From the NCBI GenBank assembly GCA_934358675.1, contig CAKRKX010000058.1, forward strand, positions 1-15,628: 15,628 nt of DNA, read 5' to 3'. The DNA comes from an uncultured Agathobacter sp. Its GTDB lineage: Bacteria > Bacillota > Clostridia > Lachnospirales > Lachnospiraceae. Below, piece after piece: positions 6,730 through 14,522 of this stretch (positions are counted from its first letter, which is position 1; each line of letters starts with the position of its first letter). The position numbers and the translations under genes are program-made. The notes under the pieces are model-generated. The model saw only the letters and a program-made list of their open reading frames with translations. It searched no databases and was not told the origin of the DNA.

Positions 6730-7737
6730 CTACATTCCCCTGCGCTTCGACAGATACTCCACCGCAGATAACGCTGCAACGTTTCCCTGTCCCGCCGCCT
6801 TAATATACTGGTATGGTTTGCCCGCGATATCCCCGCACGCAAAACATCCCGGAATATTGGTCCGCATCTGCAGATCCACCTTCACATGATTCTCTTCAAG
6901 TTCAAGTCCCGGAACCAGATGCTCCGGAAGGATGCTCTCCCGCAATACAAAAACACAATCCACCGGATATTCGCCGCCGTCTGTACGGAGTGCTCCGACC
7001 TTGTCGCCGAATATGCTCCTCATCGAAGCAGATTCCTTCTTTTTGCTCTCATCTTCCGCTACGTTTGCCGCCTGCATGAAATCTTTGTTGGCGAAATCCG
7101 CAGCAACCGGCTGGTCTTCACTCTGTCCATTTCTTGCTGCAAGACTTGCCGCACCAACGATTTCAAGCGGCTTTTCCCGGATGATCTCCACATTCTCTGC
7201 CAGATGGTACGGCTCTTTGTACATCGGAATGTAATACACCTTGCCGACCACTTCCGCAAGAAAATCCGCTTCCACTTCTTCCTTCGGACCGTATCCAATG
7301 ACCACAACCGTCCTGCCTCGATACAATGCCGCATCACAGGTCGCGCAGTAGCTGACACCTCTTCCTAAGAATTCATTCTCGCCCGGAAGCGGCTGATCCA
7401 TCGTGACTCCTGTTGCAAGGATCACACTGTCCGCCTCAAGCATCTCGGTTCCTGCCTGAATGCCGAAATAATCGCCCATCGCATAGACTGTATTGATCTT
7501 CTTTTCGGTAATCTCGATCTCCATATCATCAAGATGCTTCTGAAATGCCTCCGCCATCTTCTCACCGCTGACGGACGGCAGTCCCAGATAATTCTGGATC
7601 GTATGTGCCTTCTCGACTTTTGGGCTTAAATCCTTTGATCCAACCAACAAAATCTTCTTATTTCTTACCTTTGCGGTAATCGCCGCCGACAGACCAGCCG
7701 GTCCCGTTCCTATGATTATAATATCGTATCGTTTCAT
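6730..7737 (-). CDS. Thioredoxin-reductase-like flavoprotein, no NADPH-binding signature
   Basis: A 335-residue FAD-dependent disulfide reductase of the low-molecular-weight thioredoxin reductase fold. The FAD Rossmann motif GTGPAGLSAA is at residues 10-19. The redox CATC, in YCATCDAALYRG, is at 131-134. The second FAD motif is CFACGDIAGKPYQYIKAAGQ at 298-317. The middle domain differs from NADPH enzymes: IGYGPKE at 147-153 replaces the GGGxSA motif. The HRR basic patch for the 2'-phosphate is absent (YIPMYKEPYH there), and about 45-50 polar residues (roughly 200-245) are inserted. This recalls clostridial ferredoxin-dependent flavin thioredoxin reductases, an inference not proven by sequence alone. 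The start is the ATG at 7737, nine bases after GGAGG and one base after the MATE stop, so translation is coupled. Last gene of the operon. Confidence 0.88.
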   Translation of the reverse strand: MKRYDIIIIGTGPAGLSAAITAKVRNKKILLVGSKDLSPKVEKAHTIQNYLGLPSVSGEKMAEAFQKHLDDMEIEITEKKINTVYAMGDYFGIQAGTEMLEADSVILATGVTMDQPLPGENEFLGRGVSYCATCDAALYRGRTVVVIGYGPKEEVEADFLAEVVGKVYYIPMYKEPYHLAENVEIIREKPLEIVGAASLAARNGQSEDQPVAADFANKDFMQAANVAEDESKKKESASMRSIFGDKVGALRTDGGEYPVDCVFVLRESILPEHLVPGLELEENHVKVDLQMRTNIPGCFACGDIAGKPYQYIKAAGQGNVAALSAVEYLSKRRGM

Positions 7738-7738
7738 T

Positions 7739-9091
7739 TCATTCGTCCTCCAACGGAATTGTTTTCTTTCTTGTCGCGTAATATACAATTTCCAAAAATA
7801 CCGTGCACAATACCCATGTCACCGGCTCCGCTAAAGCGACTCCAAGGTATCCGATCACCGGAATGAGCGCAAATGCCGCAACCACTTTTACGGTCAGCTC
7901 GATCCCGCTTGAAAGAAGCGGTGTCACCTTGTATCCCACCGCCTGCATCGAAGTCCGCATAACAAACAGGACACCTAACGGGAAAAGGCATAATGTACTG
8001 AGCCACAGACTCATCATCGCATTTTTGATCACATACACATCGCTTGTGCCGATTAGAACACGGATCAAAAGTTCCCCGCCAAACAGAGTGATCAGGAAAG
8101 CAAGCACCGCCCATGCAAAATCCAGTACCATAACCGATTTCAACGTTGTGCGGATACGGCGCATTTTGCGCGCACCGTAATTCTGTCCGACAAAAGTAGA
8201 ATTTGAAGTTGAAATCGTAGAAAGTGGCATCATATAAATCTCAATAATACGTCTCGCCGCCGTGTGTGCGGTGATGATCTTCGTTCCGAGCGTGTTGATT
8301 CCCCGCTGCAAAATGATCGAGCCGATTGAAAAAACCGAGAGCATAAGCGCCATGGAAAGGCCTGTTGTAAGCATCTCTTTGCTGAGTTCCCGATCCAGCT
8401 TCCATTCGCCTTTTTCCGGAATATATTCCGGATATTTTTTATAAATATACCACATGCAGGAGATTGCCGAAATTGCCTGTGCGATCACCGTTGCAAGTCC
8501 CGCGCCGATGATACCCATACGAAATACCATAATAAAAAGCATATCCATTCCCAGATTTAAAAAGCAGGATACGATCAAAAAGTACAGCGGAACACGGCTA
8601 TTGCCGATCGCACGCAAAAAGCCGGCACACATATTATAAGCAAGCGTTGTGATCAATCCCGCCACTATCACAAAAATGTATGCGTACGCCTGATCAAAAA
8701 TCTCCGTCGGTGTGCTCAATACTTTAAGCAACGGGCGCAAAAGCGGCAGCACCAGAAGTGTCAGGATCAATGTAATCCCAAAATCCAGAATAACCATCGC
8801 CGCCACCGTGCTTTTCAGACGTTTCCGGTTCTTTGCACCAAAAATCCGGGATACAATGATTCCGTATCCCGAATTCAATCCGTTTGCAAAACACATGATC
8901 AGCGAAAAAAGCGAGGAGGTCGCGCCAATCGCTGCAATCGCCTCATCGCCCAGATTGTATCCGGCGATCATGGTGTCAATAATATTGTAAGCCTGCTGGA
9001 ACAACGTTCCGATAAAAAGCGGAATTGCAAACTGAATGATCAGTTTCAACGGCTTACCGGTCGTCATATCCATCGCTCGTGAGTCTGCCAT
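7739..9091 (-). CDS. MATE family multidrug/organic cation exporter
   Basis: A 450-residue inner-membrane antiporter of the MATE superfamily (NorM/DinF/MepA-like), using Na+ or H+ gradients to export organic cations or drugs. The N-terminal PLKLIIQFAIPLFIGTLFQQ and AYNIIDTMIAGY are characteristic. About 12 hydrophobic segments form two halves, with the second starting near residue 235 (LSKEMLTTGLSMALMLSV). Length is normal. The ATG has GAGAGGT at 8 bases spacing. It lies between cysteine synthase (55 bases upstream) and the flavoprotein (1 base downstream). That makes export of a thiol or cysteine-related compound conceivable, but the sequence does not show the substrate. Confidence 0.94.
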   Translation of the reverse strand: MADSRAMDMTTGKPLKLIIQFAIPLFIGTLFQQAYNIIDTMIAGYNLGDEAIAAIGATSSLFSLIMCFANGLNSGYGIIVSRIFGAKNRKRLKSTVAAMVILDFGITLILTLLVLPLLRPLLKVLSTPTEIFDQAYAYIFVIVAGLITTLAYNMCAGFLRAIGNSRVPLYFLIVSCFLNLGMDMLFIMVFRMGIIGAGLATVIAQAISAISCMWYIYKKYPEYIPEKGEWKLDRELSKEMLTTGLSMALMLSVFSIGSIILQRGINTLGTKIITAHTAARRIIEIYMMPLSTISTSNSTFVGQNYGARKMRRIRTTLKSVMVLDFAWAVLAFLITLFGGELLIRVLIGTSDVYVIKNAMMSLWLSTLCLFPLGVLFVMRTSMQAVGYKVTPLLSSGIELTVKVVAAFALIPVIGYLGVALAEPVTWVLCTVFLEIVYYATRKKTIPLEDE

Positions 9092-9146
9092 AGTATTTTA
9101 CCTCTCATTTGTAATTATTCAGCTCTCCCCTTCTGAATTGTTACTC

Positions 9147-10076
9147 TTATTCTTCAAAAAGCGGTGTGGAGAAATATCTCTCCGCCGTATCCGGCAGCAC
9201 CGTCACCACAGTCTTTCCCGGTCCGAGCTTCTTTGCAAGCTTAAGTGCGGCCGCCACATTTGTTCCGCTTGAGATACCGCACATTAACCCTTCCTCACGC
9301 GCTAAACGTTTTGCCGTATCAAGCGCCTCTGCATCGGAGATCACATAGATGTTATCGTAGATCTGCTGATTCAGGATGTCCGGAATGATGCCGTCTCCGA
9401 TGCCCATCTGCAGATGCGTGCCGATTGTTCCGCCCGCAAGGATCGCCGCATTTTCCGGCTCCACCGCCCAGATCTCGATGCCCGGATACTGTGCCCTAAG
9501 GGATTCTCCGATTCCGGTGATCGTTCCGCCGGTTCCGATTCCGGAACAGAATCCATCGATTTGTCCCGCAACCTGCTCCATGATTTCTAATGCCGTATGA
9601 TTCTTGTGTGCCTTTACATTATTGATATTGGCAAACTGCTGCGGCACAAAGACACGCGGATCCTTCTCCTGCATGCGCAGTGCCGTCTGCAGACACTCAT
9701 CGATACACGCGCCGATATCTCCGGCATCGTGGATCAGCTTCACATCCGCTCCGTAGTGACGCACAAGTTTTCTCCGTTCCTCACTCACAGAATCCGGCAT
9801 GATGATCACCGTATGATAGCCGCGAACCGCTCCGACCAGTGCCAGACCAATTCCCTGATTACCGCTCGTCGGTTCCACAATGATCGTATCTTCTTTGATC
9901 AGGCCTTCCTTCTCCGCCGCAAGGATCATCTCATACGCCGTACGCGTCTTGATCGAGCCGCCGACATTGATCCCCTCAAATTTCACATAAATATCCGCAC
10001 AATCCTCATCCACCATGCGCTGCAGCTTTACCATAGGAGTGTGCCCCATAGCTTCCAATATATTATTATAAATCAT
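9147..10076 (-). CDS. cysK: Cysteine synthase (O-acetylserine sulfhydrylase)
   Basis: A 309-residue cytoplasmic PLP enzyme joining O-acetylserine and sulfide to make cysteine. K43 in NVGGSIKTRTA is the PLP lysine; most CysK proteins have NPGGSxKDR here, so this is a variant. The substrate loop is EPTSGNQGIG (68-77), the PLP phosphate loop GIGTGGTITG (179-188), and GISSGTN (267-273) lines the active site. Length is typical. The start is the ATG at 10076; an in-frame TTG at 10091 has no better ribosome binding site. The GGGGG eight bases upstream is a modest one. First gene of the operon with the MATE exporter and flavoprotein. Its substrate would come from the serine acetyltransferase 2.6 kb away. 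Cystathionine beta-synthase-like or other beta-replacement activity cannot be excluded. Confidence 0.93.
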   Translation of the reverse strand: MIYNNILEAMGHTPMVKLQRMVDEDCADIYVKFEGINVGGSIKTRTAYEMILAAEKEGLIKEDTIIVEPTSGNQGIGLALVGAVRGYHTVIIMPDSVSEERRKLVRHYGADVKLIHDAGDIGACIDECLQTALRMQEKDPRVFVPQQFANINNVKAHKNHTALEIMEQVAGQIDGFCSGIGTGGTITGIGESLRAQYPGIEIWAVEPENAAILAGGTIGTHLQMGIGDGIIPDILNQQIYDNIYVISDAEALDTAKRLAREEGLMCGISSGTNVAAALKLAKKLGPGKTVVTVLPDTAERYFSTPLFEE

Positions 10077-10109
10077 AAAAATAACCCCCAAAAGTTTTCT
10101 CTACATTAA

Positions 10110-10138
10110 ATTATGCAGTGAATCCCTTTGGGAGTCAA
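10110..10138 (-). promoter_or_regulatory. Promoter of the cysK operon
   Basis: On the minus strand TTGACT (10138-10133) and CATAAT (10115-10110) are exactly 17 bases apart. The start would be near 10103 and the leader about 27 bases, leaving no room for a T-box or riboswitch. The -35 box lies inside or at the edge of the LysR remnant. Confidence 0.75.
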
Positions 10139-10421
10139 GACTAACGTTGTGGACCGCCTTTTTACAAAGATTGACGGTAAGCCGCATATTGCCTATGAAA
10201 CCGAAGAAGATGAAGTAATCGCGGGACTTGTGGCACAGGGATTCGGGATTGCGGTCGTGCCGTATATGGATATGTTAATGAAGCTGGACATCAAGATCAT
10301 ACAGATCAGCTCGCCGGTGTGGGAGCGCAATTTCTATATGGTCAACGACGATCAGGTGTATCTGTCGCCCGCCGTGCGAAGCTTCCGGCAGTTTGTGTTA
10401 AACGGCGGCGGATTAAAATAA
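10128..10421 (+). pseudogene. LysR-type regulator remnant, C-terminal part only
   Basis: About 95 codons match the end of a LysR substrate-binding domain: KPHIAYETEEDEVIAGLVAQ, GFGIAVVPYMD, and SPAVRSFRQFVLN near the stop. The N-terminal helix-turn-helix and the first two thirds of the binding domain, roughly 600 bases, are missing. An in-frame TGA at 10119-10121 closes the frame upstream, and the only start is a TTG without a ribosome binding site. It is divergent from cysK, the usual placement of a LysR regulator and its target, so it probably once regulated cysK and was lost by internal deletion. It ends at its own terminator. Confidence 0.85.
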
Positions 10422-10434
10422 TTGGACAAAATGC

Positions 10435-10472
10435 ATGGAACGATAGATGTTTTCTATCGTTCCATTGTTTTT
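10435..10472. terminator. Rho-independent terminator between LysR remnant and bceB
   Basis: ATGGAACGATAGA pairs perfectly (13 bp) with TCTATCGTTCCAT around a TGTTT loop, followed by TGTTTTT on the plus strand. On the minus strand the tail is GCATTTTG, so it may also end the bceAB transcript, whose last stop codon is 30 bases away. Confidence 0.9.
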
Positions 10473-10502
10473 ATGCATATTGTTGGCATATTGCACAATA
10501 AC

Positions 10503-12599
10503 TTAAGATTCCACATTCCGTCGGAATCCGATATACGTCATGATGAAGTACATCAGATAGATGCCAAAGAAGAGTGCCGATGAAACCAGAAAATACGTTG
10601 CGGGCGACGCATGCACGCCGGTGTAGAAATCAAACCGGTTTCCGGCATAAACACTGATAAGTCCGCTGATCGCCAGTGCGACGCACGCCGGACACAGATA
10701 GTAACCGGCAAGCTGCCTGAGTACGATCCGTCCGATCTGCTTGCGACTGTAGCCGATCTGTGAGAGAACACGGTAGCGGAAATTGTATTTTACGGAATCG
10801 CTGAGCTGCTGTACCGAAAGCACCGTTAAAGCAACACATAAGAATACCAGCCCGATGTAAAAAAGCGGAAATGTGATCGAGGACAGCATATACTTCACTT
10901 CCGGAACGAGATTGTCCCGCACAAGATTCTTGGCGGTATAGACAACGATCGTGTCCGATCCCGAGCAGGAATTGCCAAGCGCCTCTCCGTCCCAGTCATC
11001 GGAAGCGGCCTCCGTCATCGCATGTCCCTGCACACTGATCCGATCCGGATCCGTCTCCAGATCATCCAGTTTGTCCTGCAGCCCGGCCGGCGCCTTACCC
11101 TTGATATCCGCAGCCATCTCCGCATAATACGGATGCATCTGCGCGATCGCGGAATCCGGAACGATGATGATATAATCACCGCCGTTGTGACCGCTCTGAG
11201 AAAAACTCTCCGTGTGATAACCGGCGAAAGAAAGTGCTCCGTCCGCACCATCCACAGCAAGCTGATCCGAGAAATCACCGGTCTGATTCAACACACGTTC
11301 CTTGATATGGATCGTGTATTCGGTATCGCTCAGTCTGATCTTCGCAAGGCCGAGCATTTCGCGGAGATGATTATAGTCCGACAGTCCCATGTAAGTGTCG
11401 TAATTGCAGTATGCCATCTCCTCATTCTGCTCAATCTTCTTAAGATTTGGCGTTCCGTCTTTCTTTAAATACTTTGCGCCAAACTCTTTCAGATGCGTAT
11501 ACAGATACGCATTGACCTGATTCGTTTCATTTTCGTAGATTTTGTAAGTGTAGATTTCTTTTACACTTGTCTCTTTCTGCAGCAATTCTGTTTCCGCATG
11601 AAAATCATCGTCCGCATCGCTGCTGTACACCTGCACATCAAACGGGAACTTATCCACCATCACCTCATTCTGAAAATGGTTAAACATGAGTGCAACCGAG
11701 CTTCCGAGTATCGCCAACGTAAACAGCGCTGTCAACGTTCCCATCGTAAAACGCAGAGTCCTTATCTTCGCCGAAAACTGTCGCAGAAGAAAAAGCGTAT
11801 CTCCCCGATAGACGGCATCGCCTTTTTTCCGGACATAGCATGCGATCCATGCCGCAATGCCCGTGTAAAACAGATAGATCGTCAGCACAAGTCCGATCAG
11901 AAACACAAGAAGGACACCGGTGTTCCACGACTTGTAACAAAACAAAAAGATTGCAAACACGGCAAGAAAGACGAGTGACAGAGGAAACAAAAGTCTTTTT
12001 GCCTTTTCATGCTTCTCTATAATCTCCTCGTTCTGTCGCTGGCTTTCCATCAGATCATGAATGTTCATTTTACGAAATCTTCGCCTGCACCGCAGCAATG
12101 CCAACAGATAACAGCCGCCGTAACAAGCCGCCGTCATGAGGATGCAGCTGCGGTTCAGTTCCAGATGCAGCGTATAATCCATCTGCACCATGCTGTAAAA
12201 CACGGACAGAAGGATCTGCTGAAACAGCACTCCAAGCCCCATGCCGACAAGAAACGCTCCTGCTCCGAGCATAAAATTCTCCGTAAAATAAAGCTTTGCA
12301 ATATCTTTTTTCTTCACGCCGACCAGCATATAGATTCCAAATTCACGGCTTCGCTTTTCCAGCACAAACCGCACCATATAATTGATCAGCCACGCAACGA
12401 TCAACACGATAAAAAATGTTGCGATCCCGGTCATCACACCCATGATCATGTACATATCGAAGAGATTCTGCACATCTTTGGAAAACAGAAGCGTGTTAAA
12501 CGAAAACATAAGTGCCGTCACCACTGCCATCGTGATGAAATACACGACATAATCTTTTGCCATGCGCCTTACATTTCGCAAAGCCAGTTTATGCATCAT
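10503..12599 (-). CDS. bceB: Bce-type ABC transporter permease (FtsX family)
   Basis: A 698-residue inner-membrane permease of the BceB/VraG type, which works with a BceA ATPase to free cell-wall precursors from antimicrobial peptides and to signal to its kinase. The N-terminal KLALRNVRRMAKDYVVYFIT is typical. About 10 membrane segments are visible. The first FtsX-like half contains EKRSREFGIYMLVGVKKKDI, the likely ATPase contact. A hydrophilic region of about 250 residues (roughly 310-565) is the large extracellular domain that defines the family and determines peptide specificity. The C-terminal half repeats the FtsX pattern (VLSQIGYSRKQIGRIV). The ATG at 12599 is favoured; a GTG at 12611 overlaps the GGGAGG. 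It overlaps the end of bceA by 11 bases, so the two are translationally coupled. Confidence 0.93.
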   Translation of the reverse strand: MMHKLALRNVRRMAKDYVVYFITMAVVTALMFSFNTLLFSKDVQNLFDMYMIMGVMTGIATFFIVLIVAWLINYMVRFVLEKRSREFGIYMLVGVKKKDIAKLYFTENFMLGAGAFLVGMGLGVLFQQILLSVFYSMVQMDYTLHLELNRSCILMTAACYGGCYLLALLRCRRRFRKMNIHDLMESQRQNEEIIEKHEKAKRLLFPLSLVFLAVFAIFLFCYKSWNTGVLLVFLIGLVLTIYLFYTGIAAWIACYVRKKGDAVYRGDTLFLLRQFSAKIRTLRFTMGTLTALFTLAILGSSVALMFNHFQNEVMVDKFPFDVQVYSSDADDDFHAETELLQKETSVKEIYTYKIYENETNQVNAYLYTHLKEFGAKYLKKDGTPNLKKIEQNEEMAYCNYDTYMGLSDYNHLREMLGLAKIRLSDTEYTIHIKERVLNQTGDFSDQLAVDGADGALSFAGYHTESFSQSGHNGGDYIIIVPDSAIAQMHPYYAEMAADIKGKAPAGLQDKLDDLETDPDRISVQGHAMTEAASDDWDGEALGNSCSGSDTIVVYTAKNLVRDNLVPEVKYMLSSITFPLFYIGLVFLCVALTVLSVQQLSDSVKYNFRYRVLSQIGYSRKQIGRIVLRQLAGYYLCPACVALAISGLISVYAGNRFDFYTGVHASPATYFLVSSALFFGIYLMYFIMTYIGFRRNVES

Positions 12600-13356
12600 G
12601 GGAACGGTCACCTCCCGTCAGCGTCAGCACATCCAATATTTCATTTAAAAATTCCCTGCGCGTTTTCTCCCCGCGCACCAGTTCATGAAAAATCTTTCCG
12701 TCTTTCAAAAACAGAATCCTGCTGCAATAGCTTGCCGAAAAAGCATCATGCGTCACCATAAAAATGGTCGCCCCCATCCTGCGGTTCATGTCGGTAAATG
12801 TCTCAAGCAGTGTCTGTGCCGACAGCGAATCGAGTGCTCCGGTCGGCTCATCCGCCAGCAAGAGTGTCGGATGATTGGCGAGCGCACGGGCACACGCACA
12901 TCTCTGCTTTTGTCCGCCGGACACCTGATACGGATACTGATCCTTGACCGCCTCGATACCGAGCAGACGAAGCAGCTCGGCGCACCGTTTCTCGATCTCC
13001 TTTTTCTTATGCTTATGCAGCGTCATGACAAGCATGATATTTTCTTCCAGTGTCAGGGTATCCAACAGATTGTACTCCTGAAAGATAAATCCGAGTTCAT
13101 TCTTCCGAAACTCGGAAAGCTGCTCCTCCCCCAGCTCCGTGATGTCCGTATTTCCGTAATAAATATGTCCCGCTGTCACACTGTCGATTGTGGACAGCAT
13201 GTTCAAAAGCGTGGTCTTGCCGGAACCCGAGGCTCCCATCACACCGATAAATTCGCCCTGCTGCACCGCAAAACTCACCCGGTCCACCGCTTTGGTCACA
13301 TGATCGCCGTTTCCGTAATATTTTTCTACATCGCTTACGCGTATGATCTCCTGCAT
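12589..13356 (-). CDS. bceA: Bce-type ABC transporter ATP-binding protein
   Basis: A 255-residue cytoplasmic ABC ATPase of the MacB/BceA group. Walker A is GASGSGKTT (41-49), the Q loop is Q93 in FIFQEYNLLD, and the signature is VSGGQKQR (145-152). Walker B is LLLADE with catalytic E170, then the D-loop GALDS and H203. All catalytic residues are present. The start is ATG at 13356 with AAGGAG nine bases upstream; the frame extends to a TTG at 13386 without support. It overlaps bceB by 11 bases and follows the kinase after 146 bases holding a long hairpin and possible operator, so it is probably controlled separately by the response regulator, as in known Bce systems. Confidence 0.95.
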   Translation of the reverse strand: MQEIIRVSDVEKYYGNGDHVTKAVDRVSFAVQQGEFIGVMGASGSGKTTLLNMLSTIDSVTAGHIYYGNTDITELGEEQLSEFRKNELGFIFQEYNLLDTLTLEENIMLVMTLHKHKKKEIEKRCAELLRLLGIEAVKDQYPYQVSGGQKQRCACARALANHPTLLLADEPTGALDSLSAQTLLETFTDMNRRMGATIFMVTHDAFSASYCSRILFLKDGKIFHELVRGEKTRREFLNEILDVLTLTGGDRSHDA

Positions 13357-13387
13357 CTTATGACGCTCCTTTCTTTTTGTAGCCAAA

Positions 13388-13427
13388 AGGCATAGTACAA
13401 AAAGTATTTTCTTTCTGCACTATGCCT
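13388..13427 (-). promoter_or_regulatory. Long hairpin in the bceAB leader (terminator or attenuator)
   Basis: On the minus strand AGGCATAGTGCAGAAAG pairs with CTTTTTGTACTATGCCT around AAAATA: 17 pairs, two of them G-U, then TTTTGG. Both irregular pairs are G-U only on the minus strand, so the RNA of that strand is the functional one. The U run is short, so it may be a leaky terminator for the regulator-kinase transcript or an attenuator ahead of bceA, whose ribosome binding site lies about 15 bases downstream. Confidence 0.7.
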
Positions 13428-13465
13428 ATTTTAGCTATAAAAAAGCCTGCCTTGTATGGAATTTG

Positions 13466-13492
13466 CTTTCACGAACCTTACAATTTTGAAAG
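13466..13492 (-). promoter_or_regulatory. Inverted repeat upstream of bceAB, possible response-regulator site
   Basis: CTTTCA and TGAAAG form a perfect inverted repeat with 15 bases between, 110-136 bases upstream of the bceA start codon and just after the kinase gene. A possible -10 box, TAAAAT, lies downstream at about 13428-13433 with no clear -35. It differs from the known B. subtilis BceR box (TNACA-N4-TGTAA), so assignment is tentative. Confidence 0.3.
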
Positions 13493-13502
13493 ATAAGATC
13501 CT

Positions 13503-14522
13503 CTACGCCTGCCGGTAATCCGTAAGATAGGTGCTCGCCGGAAACGCAAGTATCATCTCCGTTCCTTCATCCAGCTTTGACTCCGCCCGTATCGTAATTC
13601 CAAGCTTTGCGCAAAGTTTGTGGCATAAATACAGTCCCATTCCGGTTGAACGCTCCCGCTTCCTTCCGTTGGTTCCGGTGAAGCCTTTTTCAAAAATCCG
13701 CGATAACTCATCCTCCGGGATTCCGATGCCGTCATCTTTTACACGCATAAGGACACTGTCCTTTGTTTTTTCCGTGATGATCTGAATGTGTGCGCCTTCC
13801 TTTTTGCGATATTTTACGCTATTTTGGATCAATTGATTTAAAATAAACGCAATCCATTTCTTATCTGTATATGCAGCGTCCGGACAGTCAATCTGCGCCT
13901 GCACATGGCTTTGGATCAGATAGTATTTGTTCTGCAAGAGCACGCCCTCCGCCACTTCCTGCAGATTCGTCTCCGCAATCCGGTAATCCTTGTATACCGC
14001 ATCCATACGCGCATAGTACAAAGCCATGTCCACATAATTTTCCACCTTGCGATTCTCCACAAGAAGGCCGCGGCTCCTCTCATCCCGGTTGTTCTCACAG
14101 TTTAACGCGATCGCCGTAATCGGCGCCTTGATCTCATGCACCCAGCTTTCAATGTATTCCCGGTATTCTTTCTGCTCCTGCTCGATCCGGTGTATCCGCT
14201 CGATCACGGACTTGTTGGATCTGCGGATCAGTTCACGGTATTTGCGGTCTTCCAACCGAAACGATTTCGGCATCAGTTCGCCGAGCAGATAGCGCTCATC
14301 CAGATGCTCTGTGATCTGTTCCAGTTTCCGAAAATAACTTCTGCGCGAAAAGAACTGCACCAGAAGCCACACCACCAGAATCAGCGCCCAACTGATCAGA
14401 ATGATCACACAGTAATTCCTCGAATAACCGGTCAGCCGCAGGAATGCGACAAGCACAGCCATGCACACAACATGCAAAAGCAGAAGTGGCGCCTTGTCTT
14501 TCAGGTACTCGGTCAGCTTCAT
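13503..14522 (-). CDS. bceS: Bce-type intramembrane-sensing histidine kinase
   Basis: A 339-residue membrane sensor kinase. Two N-terminal membrane helices (about 11-29 and 38-58) are joined by a very short loop, so there is no extracellular sensor domain. This is the hallmark of intramembrane-sensing kinases that read the state of their ABC transporter. The phosphorylated histidine is H129 in WVHEIKAPITAI. The ATP-binding domain has the N box with N234 (LNQLIQNSVKY), G1 DDGIGIP (263-269), the F box IFEKGFTG and G2 GMGL (294-297). Its ATG overlaps the TGA of the response regulator (ATGA), so the two are translationally coupled. Downstream transporter genes bceA and bceB complete the module. 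Confidence 0.94.
   Translation of the reverse strand: MKLTEYLKDKAPLLLLHVVCMAVLVAFLRLTGYSRNYCVIILISWALILVVWLLVQFFSRRSYFRKLEQITEHLDERYLLGELMPKSFRLEDRKYRELIRRSNKSVIERIHRIEQEQKEYREYIESWVHEIKAPITAIALNCENNRDERSRGLLVENRKVENYVDMALYYARMDAVYKDYRIAETNLQEVAEGVLLQNKYYLIQSHVQAQIDCPDAAYTDKKWIAFILNQLIQNSVKYRKKEGAHIQIITEKTKDSVLMRVKDDGIGIPEDELSRIFEKGFTGTNGRKRERSTGMGLYLCHKLCAKLGITIRAESKLDEGTEMILAFPASTYLTDYRQA

Noticed and set aside
10077..10110. Possible T-box or cysteine/SAM riboswitch ahead of cysK
   Set aside because: The promoter leaves a leader of only about 27 bases, too short for any such element. The same holds for the serine acetyltransferase leader of about 33 bases.
10475..10493. Direct repeat GCATATTG-TTG-GCATATTG
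   Set aside because: Two short A/T-rich copies only, with no associated gene or further copies; likely chance.
12600..12611. GTG start for bceB at 12611
   Set aside because: The GTG overlaps the GGGAGG ribosome binding site itself. The ATG codons at 12599 or 12596 match the usual N-terminus better.
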